Assembly (NCBI GenBank): GCA_003599535.1
Contig: QZKQ01000023.1
Location: forward strand, 1-36,200
Reading direction: 5' to 3'
Source: Candidatus Zixiibacteriota bacterium
GTDB taxonomy: Bacteria; Electryoneota; B3-LCP
Length of the DNA stretch: 36,200 nt
The position numbers and the translations under genes are program-made. Of this stretch, positions 1-9,437 are shown one piece after another. Each line of letters begins with the position of its first letter. The first letter of the stretch is position 1. A model generated the notes under the pieces. It searched no databases and was not told where the DNA came from. It saw nothing but the letters and a program-made list of their open reading frames with translations.

Positions 1-338
1 TCCAGTCCCTGGTGGACCTGAACCTGCGCCGGGGCAATCACATCCAGCCGGCTTTCCTGATCCCGCCCCTGGCATGGCTGACGGATCTGCTGCTGAAACC
101 GCTGGAGCCGCTGCGCCTGGTGGGGAACATCGCCCCCCGGCCGTATTTTCAGATCAGCGCTGTGGATGACGGCCAGATCCCACTGCGGAGTTCCCGGGCT
201 CTGTTCGACGCCGCCGGAGAACCCAAGAGGCTGACCTGGATCCCCGCGCCGCACCTGAAGCCGGGCATGGAAGACATCATCGAGCAGCTCGTCACCATCG
301 GGTACGCGGAAGCGACCCGCCTGGGGCTGCTTGATTAG
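1..338 (+). CDS. alpha/beta hydrolase family protein, C-terminal fragment (N-terminus outside window)
   Basis: Frame is open from the window edge to the stop at 336-338; 'GNIAPRPYFQISAVDDGQIP...PHLKPG' resembles the C-terminal Asp/His region of dienelactone-hydrolase-like proteins. Confidence 0.55.
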   Translation, partial: QSLVDLNLRRGNHIQPAFLIPPLAWLTDLLLKPLEPLRLVGNIAPRPYFQISAVDDGQIPLRSSRALFDAAGEPKRLTWIPAPHLKPGMEDIIEQLVTIGYAEATRLGLLD

Positions 339-347
339 AAAGATCGT

Positions 348-1451
348 ATGACAGCGCATTCCGGTGCCGCCGTGGCCGTGGCCATGAGCGGCGGAGTGGA
401 CAGTTCCGTGGCCGCACTTCTGCTGGCCCGGGACGGTTACCGGGTCGTGGGCCTGACCATGCGCCTGTTCGACCAGGAAACCGCCCAACTTTCCCCCGAT
501 ACCCATCGCGGGTGCTGCAGCCTGGAGGCGGTCTACCGTGCCCAGGCCGTCTGCCGCACCCTGGACCTCCCGCACTACACGGTGAATCTGGTCGCCGACT
601 TCGACCGGTACGTGATCGGCGACTTCGTCGCGGAGTACCTGGAGGGGCGCACTCCTAATCCCTGCGTCCGCTGCAACACCTGGCTGAAATGGGGGCTGCT
701 CTTCGACAAGGCTCGCGCCCTGGGCTGCGATTACCTGGCTACCGGACATTACGCGAAGATTGAAGTGCGGGGGGGCGAAACCTGGCTGCTGCGGGCGGAA
801 GACCGCTCCAAGGACCAGGCCTACGCCTTGTGGGGCATACCGCGCGAACGGCTGGCCCGTACCCTGCTGCCGCTGGGCGGCCTGACCAAGTCCCGGGTGC
901 GGGAGATCGCCGCGGAATTGGACCTGCGCACCGCCCGGACCCCCGAAAGCCAGGAGATCTGCTTCATCCCGGACCGGGACTACGGCGGCTTCCTGGCTCG
1001 CCGCCGTCCGGACCTGCCGGTGGAACAACCGGGAGAAATGCTCGAACGCGAGGGCGATACTCTCCGCCCCGCCGGGCGGCATCGCGGCTATCACCATTAC
1101 ACCGTCGGACAGCGCAAGGGACTGGGCGGTGGCTTCGACGAGCCCCGCTTCGTCTTGGAAACCGACCCCCGCGACAACCGCGTGATCATCGGCCGGCGCG
1201 GCGCACTGGCGCGCGAGGCGTTCACGGTGGACCAACCCAATTGGTTGATCGAACCCCCGGCACAGCCCCTGCCGGTGGAGGTGCAAATCCGTTACCGCTC
1301 GCCCGCGGTCTCCGGCCGGGTCGAACCCGACGGCGACCGTGTCCGCGTGCGCCTGGACCGGCCCGCCGAAGCGGTGGCGCCGGGGCAGTCCGCCGTCTTC
1401 TTCCAGGGCGACCGGGTGCTGGGCGGAGGAAGAATCATCCAGGTTATATAA
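348..1451 (+). CDS. mnmA: tRNA-specific 2-thiouridylase MnmA
   Basis: N-terminal PP-loop 'VAMSGGVDSSVAA', 'TPNPCVRCN' and 'SQEICFIPD' catalytic Cys motifs, 'YTVGQRKGLG'. Confidence 0.97.
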   Translation: MTAHSGAAVAVAMSGGVDSSVAALLLARDGYRVVGLTMRLFDQETAQLSPDTHRGCCSLEAVYRAQAVCRTLDLPHYTVNLVADFDRYVIGDFVAEYLEGRTPNPCVRCNTWLKWGLLFDKARALGCDYLATGHYAKIEVRGGETWLLRAEDRSKDQAYALWGIPRERLARTLLPLGGLTKSRVREIAAELDLRTARTPESQEICFIPDRDYGGFLARRRPDLPVEQPGEMLEREGDTLRPAGRHRGYHHYTVGQRKGLGGGFDEPRFVLETDPRDNRVIIGRRGALAREAFTVDQPNWLIEPPAQPLPVEVQIRYRSPAVSGRVEPDGDRVRVRLDRPAEAVAPGQSAVFFQGDRVLGGGRIIQVI

Positions 1452-1461
1452 GCTTTTTGCC

Positions 1462-2271
1462 ATGAAAAAAGTCACCATCACCACCCTCCGGGAGATGAAG
1501 CGGAAGGGCGAAAAGATTGCGGTTCTGACCGCCTATGACGCCCTGTTCGCCAGCCTGGAGGACCAGGCCGGCATTGACGTCATCCTGGTGGGCGATTCCG
1601 CCGCCATGGTGGTCGCAGGGCACCCCACCACACTGTCCGCTACTATGGAACAGATGCTCTTCCACGTCCAGGCCGCTTCCCGGGGCGTGCAGCGCGCCCT
1701 GCTGGTCGCTGACATGCCCTTCCTTTCATTCCAGGTGACGCCCGAAGAGGCGCTGCGCAACGCCGGGCGCTTTCTGGCCGAAGCCGGCGCGGAGGCGGTC
1801 AAGGTGGAAGGGGGGCAGCACATGGCCCCCACCGTGCGCCGCCTGGTCGAGGCCGGCATTCCGGTCATGGGACACCTGGGGTTGACGCCGCAATCCATCC
1901 ACCAGTTCGGCGGGTGGGGCGTGCGGGGCCGGGACCGGCGCGAAGCCGAGAAACTGATCGCCGGAGCCCAGGCGCTGCAGGAGGCCGGGGCTTTCTCCCT
2001 CGTACTGGAGAAGATTCCCGCGCCGTTGGCCGCGGAAATCAGCGCTTCGCTGGAGATCCCCACTATCGGCATCGGGTCGGGGCCCGACTGCGACGGGCAG
2101 GTGCTGGTCAATTACGATATGCTGGGCCTCTACGAGCAGATGACGCTGAAGTTCGTGCGCAAGTACCGGAATTTAAGCCTGGAGGTCCGTTCCGCCGTGG
2201 AAGAGTACATCCGCGACATCAAGAACGGGTCCTTCCCTTCAGCCGATGAAAGTTACGACCTGGAGGGCTAA
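1462..2271 (+). CDS. panB: 3-methyl-2-oxobutanoate hydroxymethyltransferase (PanB)
   Basis: 'ITTLREMKRKGEKIAVLTAYDA', 'DVILVGDSAAMVVAGH', 'MGHLGLTPQS', 'IPTIGIGSGPDCDGQVLV'; ATG at 1462 chosen over the longer ORF start at 1339. Confidence 0.97.
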   Translation: MKKVTITTLREMKRKGEKIAVLTAYDALFASLEDQAGIDVILVGDSAAMVVAGHPTTLSATMEQMLFHVQAASRGVQRALLVADMPFLSFQVTPEEALRNAGRFLAEAGAEAVKVEGGQHMAPTVRRLVEAGIPVMGHLGLTPQSIHQFGGWGVRGRDRREAEKLIAGAQALQEAGAFSLVLEKIPAPLAAEISASLEIPTIGIGSGPDCDGQVLVNYDMLGLYEQMTLKFVRKYRNLSLEVRSAVEEYIRDIKNGSFPSADESYDLEG

Positions 2272-3116
2272 TGATCATCCTGCGCACCATTCCCGAACTG
2301 CGGACCTTCGTGCATGACTGGCAGGGGCAGGGATTGAGGATCGGCCTGGTCCCTACCATGGGCTACCTGCACGCGGGCCACTTGTCACTGATTGATCACG
2401 TCCGCCCCCGCTGCGACCGCCTGATTGTATCCATCTTCGTCAATCCCACCCAGTTCGCTCCGGGTGAGGACCTGGATCGCTACCCGCGCAACATCGAGCG
2501 CGACGAGCAGGCCGTGGCCGCGCACGGCACCGACGCCATCTTCTACCCCGACGCCCCGGAAATGTACCCGGAGGGCTTCCGCACCTTCACCATCGTGGAA
2601 GGCCTGGGGGACGTGCTCTGCGGCCGCACCCGCCCGACCCATTTTCGCGGGGTCACCACGGTGGTTTCCAAGCTGTTCAACCTGACTCGCTGCCAGGTGG
2701 CCGCCTTCGGACAGAAGGATTACCAGCAGTCGCTGATCATCCGCCGCATGGCCGCCGACCTGAACTACGACGTGGACGTCCTGGTGTGCTCCACGGTGCG
2801 GGAAGAGGATGGCCTGGCCATGAGTTCGCGCAACAGCTACCTGTCCCCCGAAGAGCGCGAGCGCGCCGTGTGTCTCTACCGCGCCCTGACCAAAGGTCAG
2901 AAGCTGTTCAGCCTGGGAGAGCGGAGCGCCGCCAAGATCCGGCAGGAGATGAAGCGCACCATTCAGGCTACTCCGGGCGTCAGCATAGACTACCTGGAAG
3001 CGGTGGATGCGTATAACCTTCAACCACTGGAAAAGATTGACCGCCCGGCCGTGCTGGCCGGAGCCGTGTACGTGGGCGCCACTCGCCTGATAGACAACGT
3101 CATCATCGAACCGTAA
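2271..3116 (+). CDS. panC: pantothenate synthetase (PanC)
   Basis: 'GLVPTMGYLHAGHLSLI', 'VNPTQFAPGEDLDRYPR', 'FGQKDYQQ', 'MSSRNSYLSPEER'; TAATG overlap with panB. Confidence 0.97.
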   Translation: MIILRTIPELRTFVHDWQGQGLRIGLVPTMGYLHAGHLSLIDHVRPRCDRLIVSIFVNPTQFAPGEDLDRYPRNIERDEQAVAAHGTDAIFYPDAPEMYPEGFRTFTIVEGLGDVLCGRTRPTHFRGVTTVVSKLFNLTRCQVAAFGQKDYQQSLIIRRMAADLNYDVDVLVCSTVREEDGLAMSSRNSYLSPEERERAVCLYRALTKGQKLFSLGERSAAKIRQEMKRTIQATPGVSIDYLEAVDAYNLQPLEKIDRPAVLAGAVYVGATRLIDNVIIEP

Positions 3117-3121
3117 GCTGT

Positions 3122-3892
3122 ATGGAATCGCCTTTGACAGCGGGCCTGGCCACCATCATCATGGCCGCGGGCAAGGGGACGCGCATGAAGTCCGATCTGG
3201 CCAAGGTGCTGCACCCCTTGAACGGCCGGCCCATGATCCACTACGTCATTGACACCGCCCGCGCCCTGGAAGCCGACCCTGTGGTGGTGATCGTGGGGCA
3301 CCAGAAGGAGCGGGTCATGGACGAACTGCGCGGCCTCTCGGTGCGCTTCGCTGTGCAGGAACCACAATTGGGCACCGGCCACGCCGTCCAGTGCGCCCTG
3401 CCGGAACTGGCCGACCTGACGGGCGCGGTGCTGGTGTTGTCCGGCGACGTTCCCATGATTCAGCCGCAGACTTTGCGCCGCCTGGTGAACCATCACTTCA
3501 GCTCCGGCGCCGCCGCCACCGTGATGACCGCCCGGACCGATCACCCCAGGGGTTATGGCCGCATCCTGCGCCAGACTTCCGGGCATCTGGAGGCTATCGT
3601 GGAGGAGCGCGACGCCACGGAAGAAATTCGCCGCATAACTGAAATTAACAGCGGAATTTACGTATTTCATATACAGGACCTCCGCCAGGTCTTGCCCCGG
3701 CTCACCACCGACAACGAGCAGAAGGAATTTTACCTGACCGATGCCGCGCGCCTGCTGGCGGGGGAAGGGCGCGTGGTGGCCGCATGGGAGGGAGACTTCG
3801 GGGAGATCATGGGGATTAACACTGTGGAGGAGCTGGAGGCTGCAGGACGACGGCTGAAAACCCGGGAACCTCGACTGGGAGGGGAGGTTTAA
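3122..3892 (+). CDS. GlmU N-terminal-type UDP-N-acetylglucosamine pyrophosphorylase/nucleotidyltransferase, without acetyltransferase domain
   Basis: 'IIMAAGKGTRMKSDLAKVLHPLNGRPMI', 'QLGTGHAV', 'LSGDVPMI', 'YGRI', 'EINSGIYVF', 'EFYLTDAA'; only 256 aa, ending before the left-handed beta-helix domain. Confidence 0.88.
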   Translation: MESPLTAGLATIIMAAGKGTRMKSDLAKVLHPLNGRPMIHYVIDTARALEADPVVVIVGHQKERVMDELRGLSVRFAVQEPQLGTGHAVQCALPELADLTGAVLVLSGDVPMIQPQTLRRLVNHHFSSGAAATVMTARTDHPRGYGRILRQTSGHLEAIVEERDATEEIRRITEINSGIYVFHIQDLRQVLPRLTTDNEQKEFYLTDAARLLAGEGRVVAAWEGDFGEIMGINTVEELEAAGRRLKTREPRLGGEV

Positions 3893-3940
3893 CGGGTGAG
3901 GATTAAACGCCCGGCCATGGCAAAACCTCCAAAAAATTCT

Positions 3941-3969
3941 TGACTTCGGCCCAATTGAATATTAATATT
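3941..3969 (+). promoter_or_regulatory. putative sigma70-type promoter (TTGACT-N17-TAATAT)
   Basis: 'ttcTTGACTtcggcccaattgaatatTAATATtcc' just upstream of the ATG at 3997; 17-nt spacer counted by eye. Confidence 0.45.
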
Positions 3970-3996
3970 CCTGCTAGCCCGAGCGAGGAGACGGAA

Positions 3997-4539
3997 ATGG
4001 ATAAACGATGGATATACTGCCTGGCGCTGGTCGCGCTTCTGCTGCCCTTGGCGGCGAGCGCCCAGACCGGTTCCGGCGGCGCGATGAAATTCAGCGATTA
4101 CCTGCGGTCCGGCGGCGACGGCCCCACCCTGCAGCCTTTGGGAATCTTTGATCCCAGCCGCATGACCTTTTCGCATTCCTACAGCATGAGCTACTTCACC
4201 TCGGGGGGGCAGGGGGCCATGCGCGGGCTGTTCATGGAGACCATCGGCTACCGGCTCTCCAATCCCTTATCACTGACCCTGAACCTGGGCTACCTGCACC
4301 AGCCGTATTCCAGCTCCGGGCCGGACGGCTTGACCCAGGGGGGGCAGTTCGTGGGCGGCGCGGCCCTGACCTGGCGCCCCAACCGCAACATGTTCCTGCA
4401 GTTGGAGGTGGCCAACTACCCGCAGAATGGCCTGTACGGCTACAACCCCTACTGGAGCCGGTTCCCCTATAGCGTGCCGCAGCCGGCATCTGAGCCGATG
4501 GAAAGCGAAGTGACGACTCCGGAGTCCCAGGAACGATGA
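3997..4539 (+). CDS. predicted exported/outer-membrane-associated protein of unknown function
   Basis: Signal peptide 'MDKRWIYCLALVALLLPLAASAQT' at ATG 3997 with upstream 'gaggag' RBS; body has beta-rich segments such as 'LFMETIGYRLSNPLSLTLNLGYLHQPYSS'. Confidence 0.65.
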   Translation: MDKRWIYCLALVALLLPLAASAQTGSGGAMKFSDYLRSGGDGPTLQPLGIFDPSRMTFSHSYSMSYFTSGGQGAMRGLFMETIGYRLSNPLSLTLNLGYLHQPYSSSGPDGLTQGGQFVGGAALTWRPNRNMFLQLEVANYPQNGLYGYNPYWSRFPYSVPQPASEPMESEVTTPESQER

Positions 4540-4598
4540 TCCGTCCCATGGACCGGCAATTCTTCCCCTGCAATCTTCTTTCCCCGTCATAACTCGAT

Positions 4599-4632
4599 GC
4601 GCCGCGTCGTCGAATGCGGCGCCTTTCTTTTG
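4599..4632 (+). terminator. putative rho-independent terminator after the 3997-4539 gene
   Basis: GCGCCGC (4599-4605) pairs with GCGGCGC (4616-4622) across a 10-nt loop, followed by CTTTCTTTT. Confidence 0.45.
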
Positions 4633-4638
4633 AAGGCC

Positions 4639-5259
4639 ATGAGAAGACGTCCCCGCAGCCGATCCGCCGGCGGTTCCCTCGCCGGCGCCCAGAACCTCAT
4701 CATCCTGCTCCTGGTGGTCCTGATTATCCTGACCTCGGCGAACCTCTACCTGGATCACTTCTCACCCGGAGCCAAGCCGGCCGCCCCCGTCAAACCGCCG
4801 GCGGAAACCAGCCAGGCCGCTCGGACAGCCGTGGTGGAAACGCCCCCGGCCCGGGATACGGTCAAGGTGGCGCAGGCCTCCACGGTCATTCCAGCGGTCA
4901 ACCTTCCCGCGCCCGTGCCCCTGCTGACCGACGACATGCCCGCCCCGCGCGACATCCACATCCAGATCCTGAACGGGTGCGGAACGCCGGGGATCGCCTC
5001 CAGGGTGCGAGGCGTTCTGCGGCAGCGCGGCTTTGACGTGCTGACCTTCGGCAACGCCAAGTCCCAGGACTTCAGCCAGACCCGGGTCATCGCCCGCACC
5101 GAGGATCCCTCCAGCCTGCTGGCTGCCCGGCGGGTAGCCAGTTCCCTGAATATTTCCGCTGACCGGGTGTCCGTCGAACCCGATTCCAAGCTGGTGGATA
5201 CCAACGTCACCCTCATCCTGGGGGCGGATCACAACGAAATGGATTTAACCTCGGAGTAG
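4639..5259 (+). CDS. membrane-anchored LytR C-terminal (LytR_C) domain protein
   Basis: N-terminal TM 'NLIILLLVVLIILTSANLYL', then 'IHIQILNGCGTPGIASRVRGVLRQRGFDVLTFGNA...TRVIAR' typical of LytR_C. ATG 4639 preferred to 4597 because 4597 lies in the predicted terminator hairpin. Confidence 0.7.
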   Translation: MRRRPRSRSAGGSLAGAQNLIILLLVVLIILTSANLYLDHFSPGAKPAAPVKPPAETSQAARTAVVETPPARDTVKVAQASTVIPAVNLPAPVPLLTDDMPAPRDIHIQILNGCGTPGIASRVRGVLRQRGFDVLTFGNAKSQDFSQTRVIARTEDPSSLLAARRVASSLNISADRVSVEPDSKLVDTNVTLILGADHNEMDLTSE

Positions 5260-5263
5260 TTCT

Positions 5264-5701
5264 ACGCCAAGGAAGAAAAAAAGCGCCTCGAAAACCGCCG
5301 CTGAAGAGCTGGCCGTTCGCATCGCCCGGCTGGGCTGGGAAAAAAAGGCCGAAAACATCTCCGTCCTGGATGTCTCATCCCTGACGGATTACACCGATTT
5401 TTTCGTCATTCTTACGGGCAATATTGATCAGCAGCTGCGAGCCATCCACGGGCATATCGAAGATACATTGAAGAGCGAGGGCGTCCGCCCGCACCACGTC
5501 GAAGGAGGGCAGACCCTCTCCTGGATCCTGATGGATTACATTGACGTGGTAGTGCACATCTTCCTGCCCCAGAACCGGGAATTCTACAACCTGGAATCCC
5601 TGTGGGGAGAAGCCCGTCAGGTGCCGGTGGACTTTGACGGTGATGCCGACCTGCAGTCCGAAGGCGCACCCTCCGGTGTTTCCTCAACCAATTACCCCTG
5701 A
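5264..5701 (+). CDS. rsfS: ribosomal silencing factor RsfS (Iojap family), apparent ACG start
   Basis: Frame open from 5249; from ACG 5264 reads (M)PRKKKSASKTAAEELAVRIARLGWEKKAENISVLDVSSLTDYTDFFVILTGNIDQQLRAIHGHIEDTLKSEGVRPHHVEGGQTLSWILMDYIDVVVHIFLPQNREFYNLESLWG. No ATG/GTG/TTG between the in-frame stop (5246-5248) and the conserved N-terminus. Confidence 0.88.
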   Translation, partial: TPRKKKSASKTAAEELAVRIARLGWEKKAENISVLDVSSLTDYTDFFVILTGNIDQQLRAIHGHIEDTLKSEGVRPHHVEGGQTLSWILMDYIDVVVHIFLPQNREFYNLESLWGEARQVPVDFDGDADLQSEGAPSGVSSTNYP

Positions 5702-5716
5702 AGCGCCCTGCCTGCC

Positions 5717-7342
5717 GTGAATTTGAGCCATCATCTGATCGCGCGGCTGCGCCGCACTCTGGCCGGTCTACAGTATCCGGACGTGCCGGTGACCCTGGAG
5801 TTGCCGCCCAGCCCGGATATGGGCGACCGGTCCTGCACCGTAGCCCTGGCCCTGGCCAAGCCGCTGAAGCGCGCCCCGCGGCAGATTGCCCAGGAAATAC
5901 TCCAGGCCCTGCCCCCGGATGACCCCTGGATTGACCGGGTGGAAATCGCCGGGCCGGGTTACCTGAATTTCTTCTGGTCCCGGGAGGCCTTGCGGCAGGT
6001 GCTGCGCGGCCTCCGGGAGAGCGGTCCGGACTACGGATCATCCGATTTGGGAGCGGGGGAGAGGCGGCTGTTTGAATTCGTGTCGGCCAACCCTACCGGC
6101 CCCCTGAACATCGTCAGCGCCCGGGCCGCGGCGGTGGGCGATTCCCTGGTGCGCGTGCAGCGCAAGATCGGTTTTGACGCGCAAAGCGAATTCTACGTCA
6201 ACGACGCCGGCCGGCAAGTGGACCTGCTGGGCGAGTCGGTCCGCGCCCGCTTGCGAGAGGCCCTGGGCCGGCCGCTGGAGATCCCCGAAGGAGGCTATCA
6301 CGGGATCTACGTCCGGGATCTGGCCGAACAGGCGCGGCAGGAATTCCCCGGCGATCCTCTGACCGCCCCGGCCCGCGATCTGGGCCGCTGGACGGCCCAG
6401 CGCATCGTCGCGGGGCAGCGGGAGACCCTGGAAGCCTACGGCGTCGCCTACCACCGCTGGTTCTTTGAAAGCGAAATCCACCAGTCCGGAGCCCATTGGC
6501 AGACGCTGGAACGGCTGAAGCAGGAAGGGCACATCTACGAGAAAGACGGGGCGTTGTATTTCCGCAGCTCCGCCTTTGGGGATGACGACGATCGCGTGGT
6601 GGTCACCTCCGACGGGCGCCCCACCTATTTCCTGCCCGACATCGCCTACCACCTGGACAAGGCCGGGCGCGGCTACGCCAAGGCCGTGGACCTGTGGGGC
6701 CCGGACCACCACGGGCACGTCGGCCGGATGCAGGCGGCCATGCGCGCCCTGGGCCTGCCGGTGGAGTTTCTGGAAGTGGTCATCGTACAGCAGGTCAACC
6801 TGCTGCGCGGCGGCCAGCCGGTCAAAATGTCCAAGCGGACCGGCGAAATGATCACCATGGATGAATTGATCGAAGAGGTGGGATCCGACGCCGCCCGGCA
6901 GATATTCCTGTCGCGGCGCTGGTCCTCCCCCCTCGATTTTGATATCGAAATGGCCAAGGACCGGTCCGAGAAGAGCCCGATATTTTACGTTCAGTACGCC
7001 CACGCCCGCATCTCCTCCATCTTCCGCAAGGCGGGAGATGGGGAGGAGCTGCAGGAGAGCGACCTGGAAGCGCTGCACGCCCCCGAGGAATGGGACCTGC
7101 TGCGCAGCCTCTCCCTGTTCCCGGATGCGGTGGAAACCGCGGGGCTGCAATTGGCTCCGCACCGGATCAACACCTACCTTTCCGACCTGGCCACCTCGTT
7201 TCATCGCTTTTACCACGAATGCCGCGTGCTGTCCGACGATCCCGCCCTGACCCGCGCCCGGCTGGCGTTGTGCCGGGCCGTGCAGGTGGTTTTGAAAGAA
7301 GGCTTGCGGCTGATGGGCATGAGCGCCCCCGATCAAATGTAG
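5717..7342 (+). CDS. argS: arginyl-tRNA synthetase
   Basis: GTG start; 'FEFVSANPTGPLNIVSARAAAVGDSLVR', 'DLWGPDHHGHVGRM', 'VKMSKRTGEMITMDELIEEVG', 'YVQYAHARISSI'. Confidence 0.96.
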   Translation: MNLSHHLIARLRRTLAGLQYPDVPVTLELPPSPDMGDRSCTVALALAKPLKRAPRQIAQEILQALPPDDPWIDRVEIAGPGYLNFFWSREALRQVLRGLRESGPDYGSSDLGAGERRLFEFVSANPTGPLNIVSARAAAVGDSLVRVQRKIGFDAQSEFYVNDAGRQVDLLGESVRARLREALGRPLEIPEGGYHGIYVRDLAEQARQEFPGDPLTAPARDLGRWTAQRIVAGQRETLEAYGVAYHRWFFESEIHQSGAHWQTLERLKQEGHIYEKDGALYFRSSAFGDDDDRVVVTSDGRPTYFLPDIAYHLDKAGRGYAKAVDLWGPDHHGHVGRMQAAMRALGLPVEFLEVVIVQQVNLLRGGQPVKMSKRTGEMITMDELIEEVGSDAARQIFLSRRWSSPLDFDIEMAKDRSEKSPIFYVQYAHARISSIFRKAGDGEELQESDLEALHAPEEWDLLRSLSLFPDAVETAGLQLAPHRINTYLSDLATSFHRFYHECRVLSDDPALTRARLALCRAVQVVLKEGLRLMGMSAPDQM

Positions 7343-7351
7343 GAGAAGTCC

Positions 7352-8251
7352 ATGAGCGTTCTTGTCGTCGGATCCGCTGCCCTGGATTCGGTCAAAACCC
7401 CGTTGGGTGAAGTCACCGACGCCCTGGGTGGATCAGCCATATTTTTCTCCGCCGCCGCGAGCTTCTTCGCTCCGGTGCGCCTGGTGGCCGTGGTGGGGAA
7501 CGATTTCCCCCTGCAAGACCTGGAATTCCTGAAAGCCCGCGGCGTGGACGTGCGGGGGCTGGAAGTGGCCGACGGCAAGACCTTCCGTTGGTCCGGCGTG
7601 TATCATCTGGACATGAATAACCGGGATACCCTGTCCACCGAGCTGAACGTCTTTGAGTCCTTCAAGCCCAAGCTGCCCCCGGAATACCGCGACACCCCCT
7701 TCGTGTTTCTGGCCAACATCCACCCTGAACTGCAGTTGGAGGTGTTGAACCAGGTGAATAATCCCCGCCTGGTCATGCTGGACACCATGAACCTCTGGAT
7801 TGACATTGAGCTGCCCGCGCTGAAGAAGGTTCTGGCCAAGACCGACGGCGTCATCCTGAACGACCAGGAAGCCCGCCAGTTGACCGGGGAAAGCAACCTG
7901 ATTCTGGCGGCCCGCGGGGTGTGCAAGATGGGCCCCAAAATGGTGGTGGTGAAGAAGGGCGAGCACGGCGCCTTCATGATCTCGGGCGACGATTTCTTCG
8001 CCGTGCCGGCTTACCCGCTGGAACTGCTCTTCGACCCCACCGGGGCGGGCGATTCCTTCGCCGGGGGGCTGGTGGGCTACATCGCTTCCTGCAACGAGTT
8101 CACCCCCGCGGTGATGCGCCGGGCCATGGTCTGCGGGTCGGTGGTGGCCTCCTTCGCCGTGGAGAAGTTTTCGGTGGACCGTCTGCGCGACCTGACCCGG
8201 GAGGAGATCGAATCGCGCTATGCCCGCTTCCGCGAAATCACCGGATTCTGA
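7352..8251 (+). CDS. PfkB-family carbohydrate/nucleoside kinase
   Basis: 'GGSAIFFSAAASFFAPVRLVAVVGNDF', 'VILNDQEARQLTG', 'DPTGAGDSFAGGLVGYIA' PfkB signature. Confidence 0.85.
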   Translation: MSVLVVGSAALDSVKTPLGEVTDALGGSAIFFSAAASFFAPVRLVAVVGNDFPLQDLEFLKARGVDVRGLEVADGKTFRWSGVYHLDMNNRDTLSTELNVFESFKPKLPPEYRDTPFVFLANIHPELQLEVLNQVNNPRLVMLDTMNLWIDIELPALKKVLAKTDGVILNDQEARQLTGESNLILAARGVCKMGPKMVVVKKGEHGAFMISGDDFFAVPAYPLELLFDPTGAGDSFAGGLVGYIASCNEFTPAVMRRAMVCGSVVASFAVEKFSVDRLRDLTREEIESRYARFREITGF

Positions 8252-8256
8252 ATCCG

Positions 8257-8306
8257 TTACGCCTTTTCTCATGTTTTCCCTTGATTTGAGGCTGGAAAAG
8301 GCGTAA
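8257..8306. repeat. 12-bp perfect inverted repeat, 26-nt spacer
   Basis: TTACGCCTTTTC (8257-8268) and GAAAAGGCGTAA (8295-8306). Confidence 0.85.
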
Positions 8307-8309
8307 ATT
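8281..8309 (+). promoter_or_regulatory. putative sigma70-type promoter upstream of mtnA (TTGATT-N17-TAAATT)
   Basis: TTGATT 8281-8286, 17-nt spacer, TAAATT 8304-8309. Confidence 0.4.
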
Positions 8310-8351
8310 CAAAAGACCCTGTCACCCGCAAGACCTGGAACCCCAAGACCC

Positions 8352-9392
<1,041 letters not shown>

Positions 9393-9437
9393 ACCAACCC
9401 AATACATGGATCCCGCAATTTGCCAGTGAGACGAACC

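Noticed and set aside
1339-1461. Upstream extension of panB to 1339
   Set aside because: Overlaps the mnmA 3' end; conserved PanB start is at ATG 1462.
830-1465. 211-aa + strand ORF overlapping mnmA in another frame
   Set aside because: Arg/Pro/Gly-rich off-frame translation within a confident gene.
6038-7336. 432-aa - strand ORF opposite argS, and similar ORFs at 15075-16505 and 26504-27886
   Set aside because: Same shadow-ORF signature of GC-rich coding sequence; no RBS, domain or independent intergenic space.
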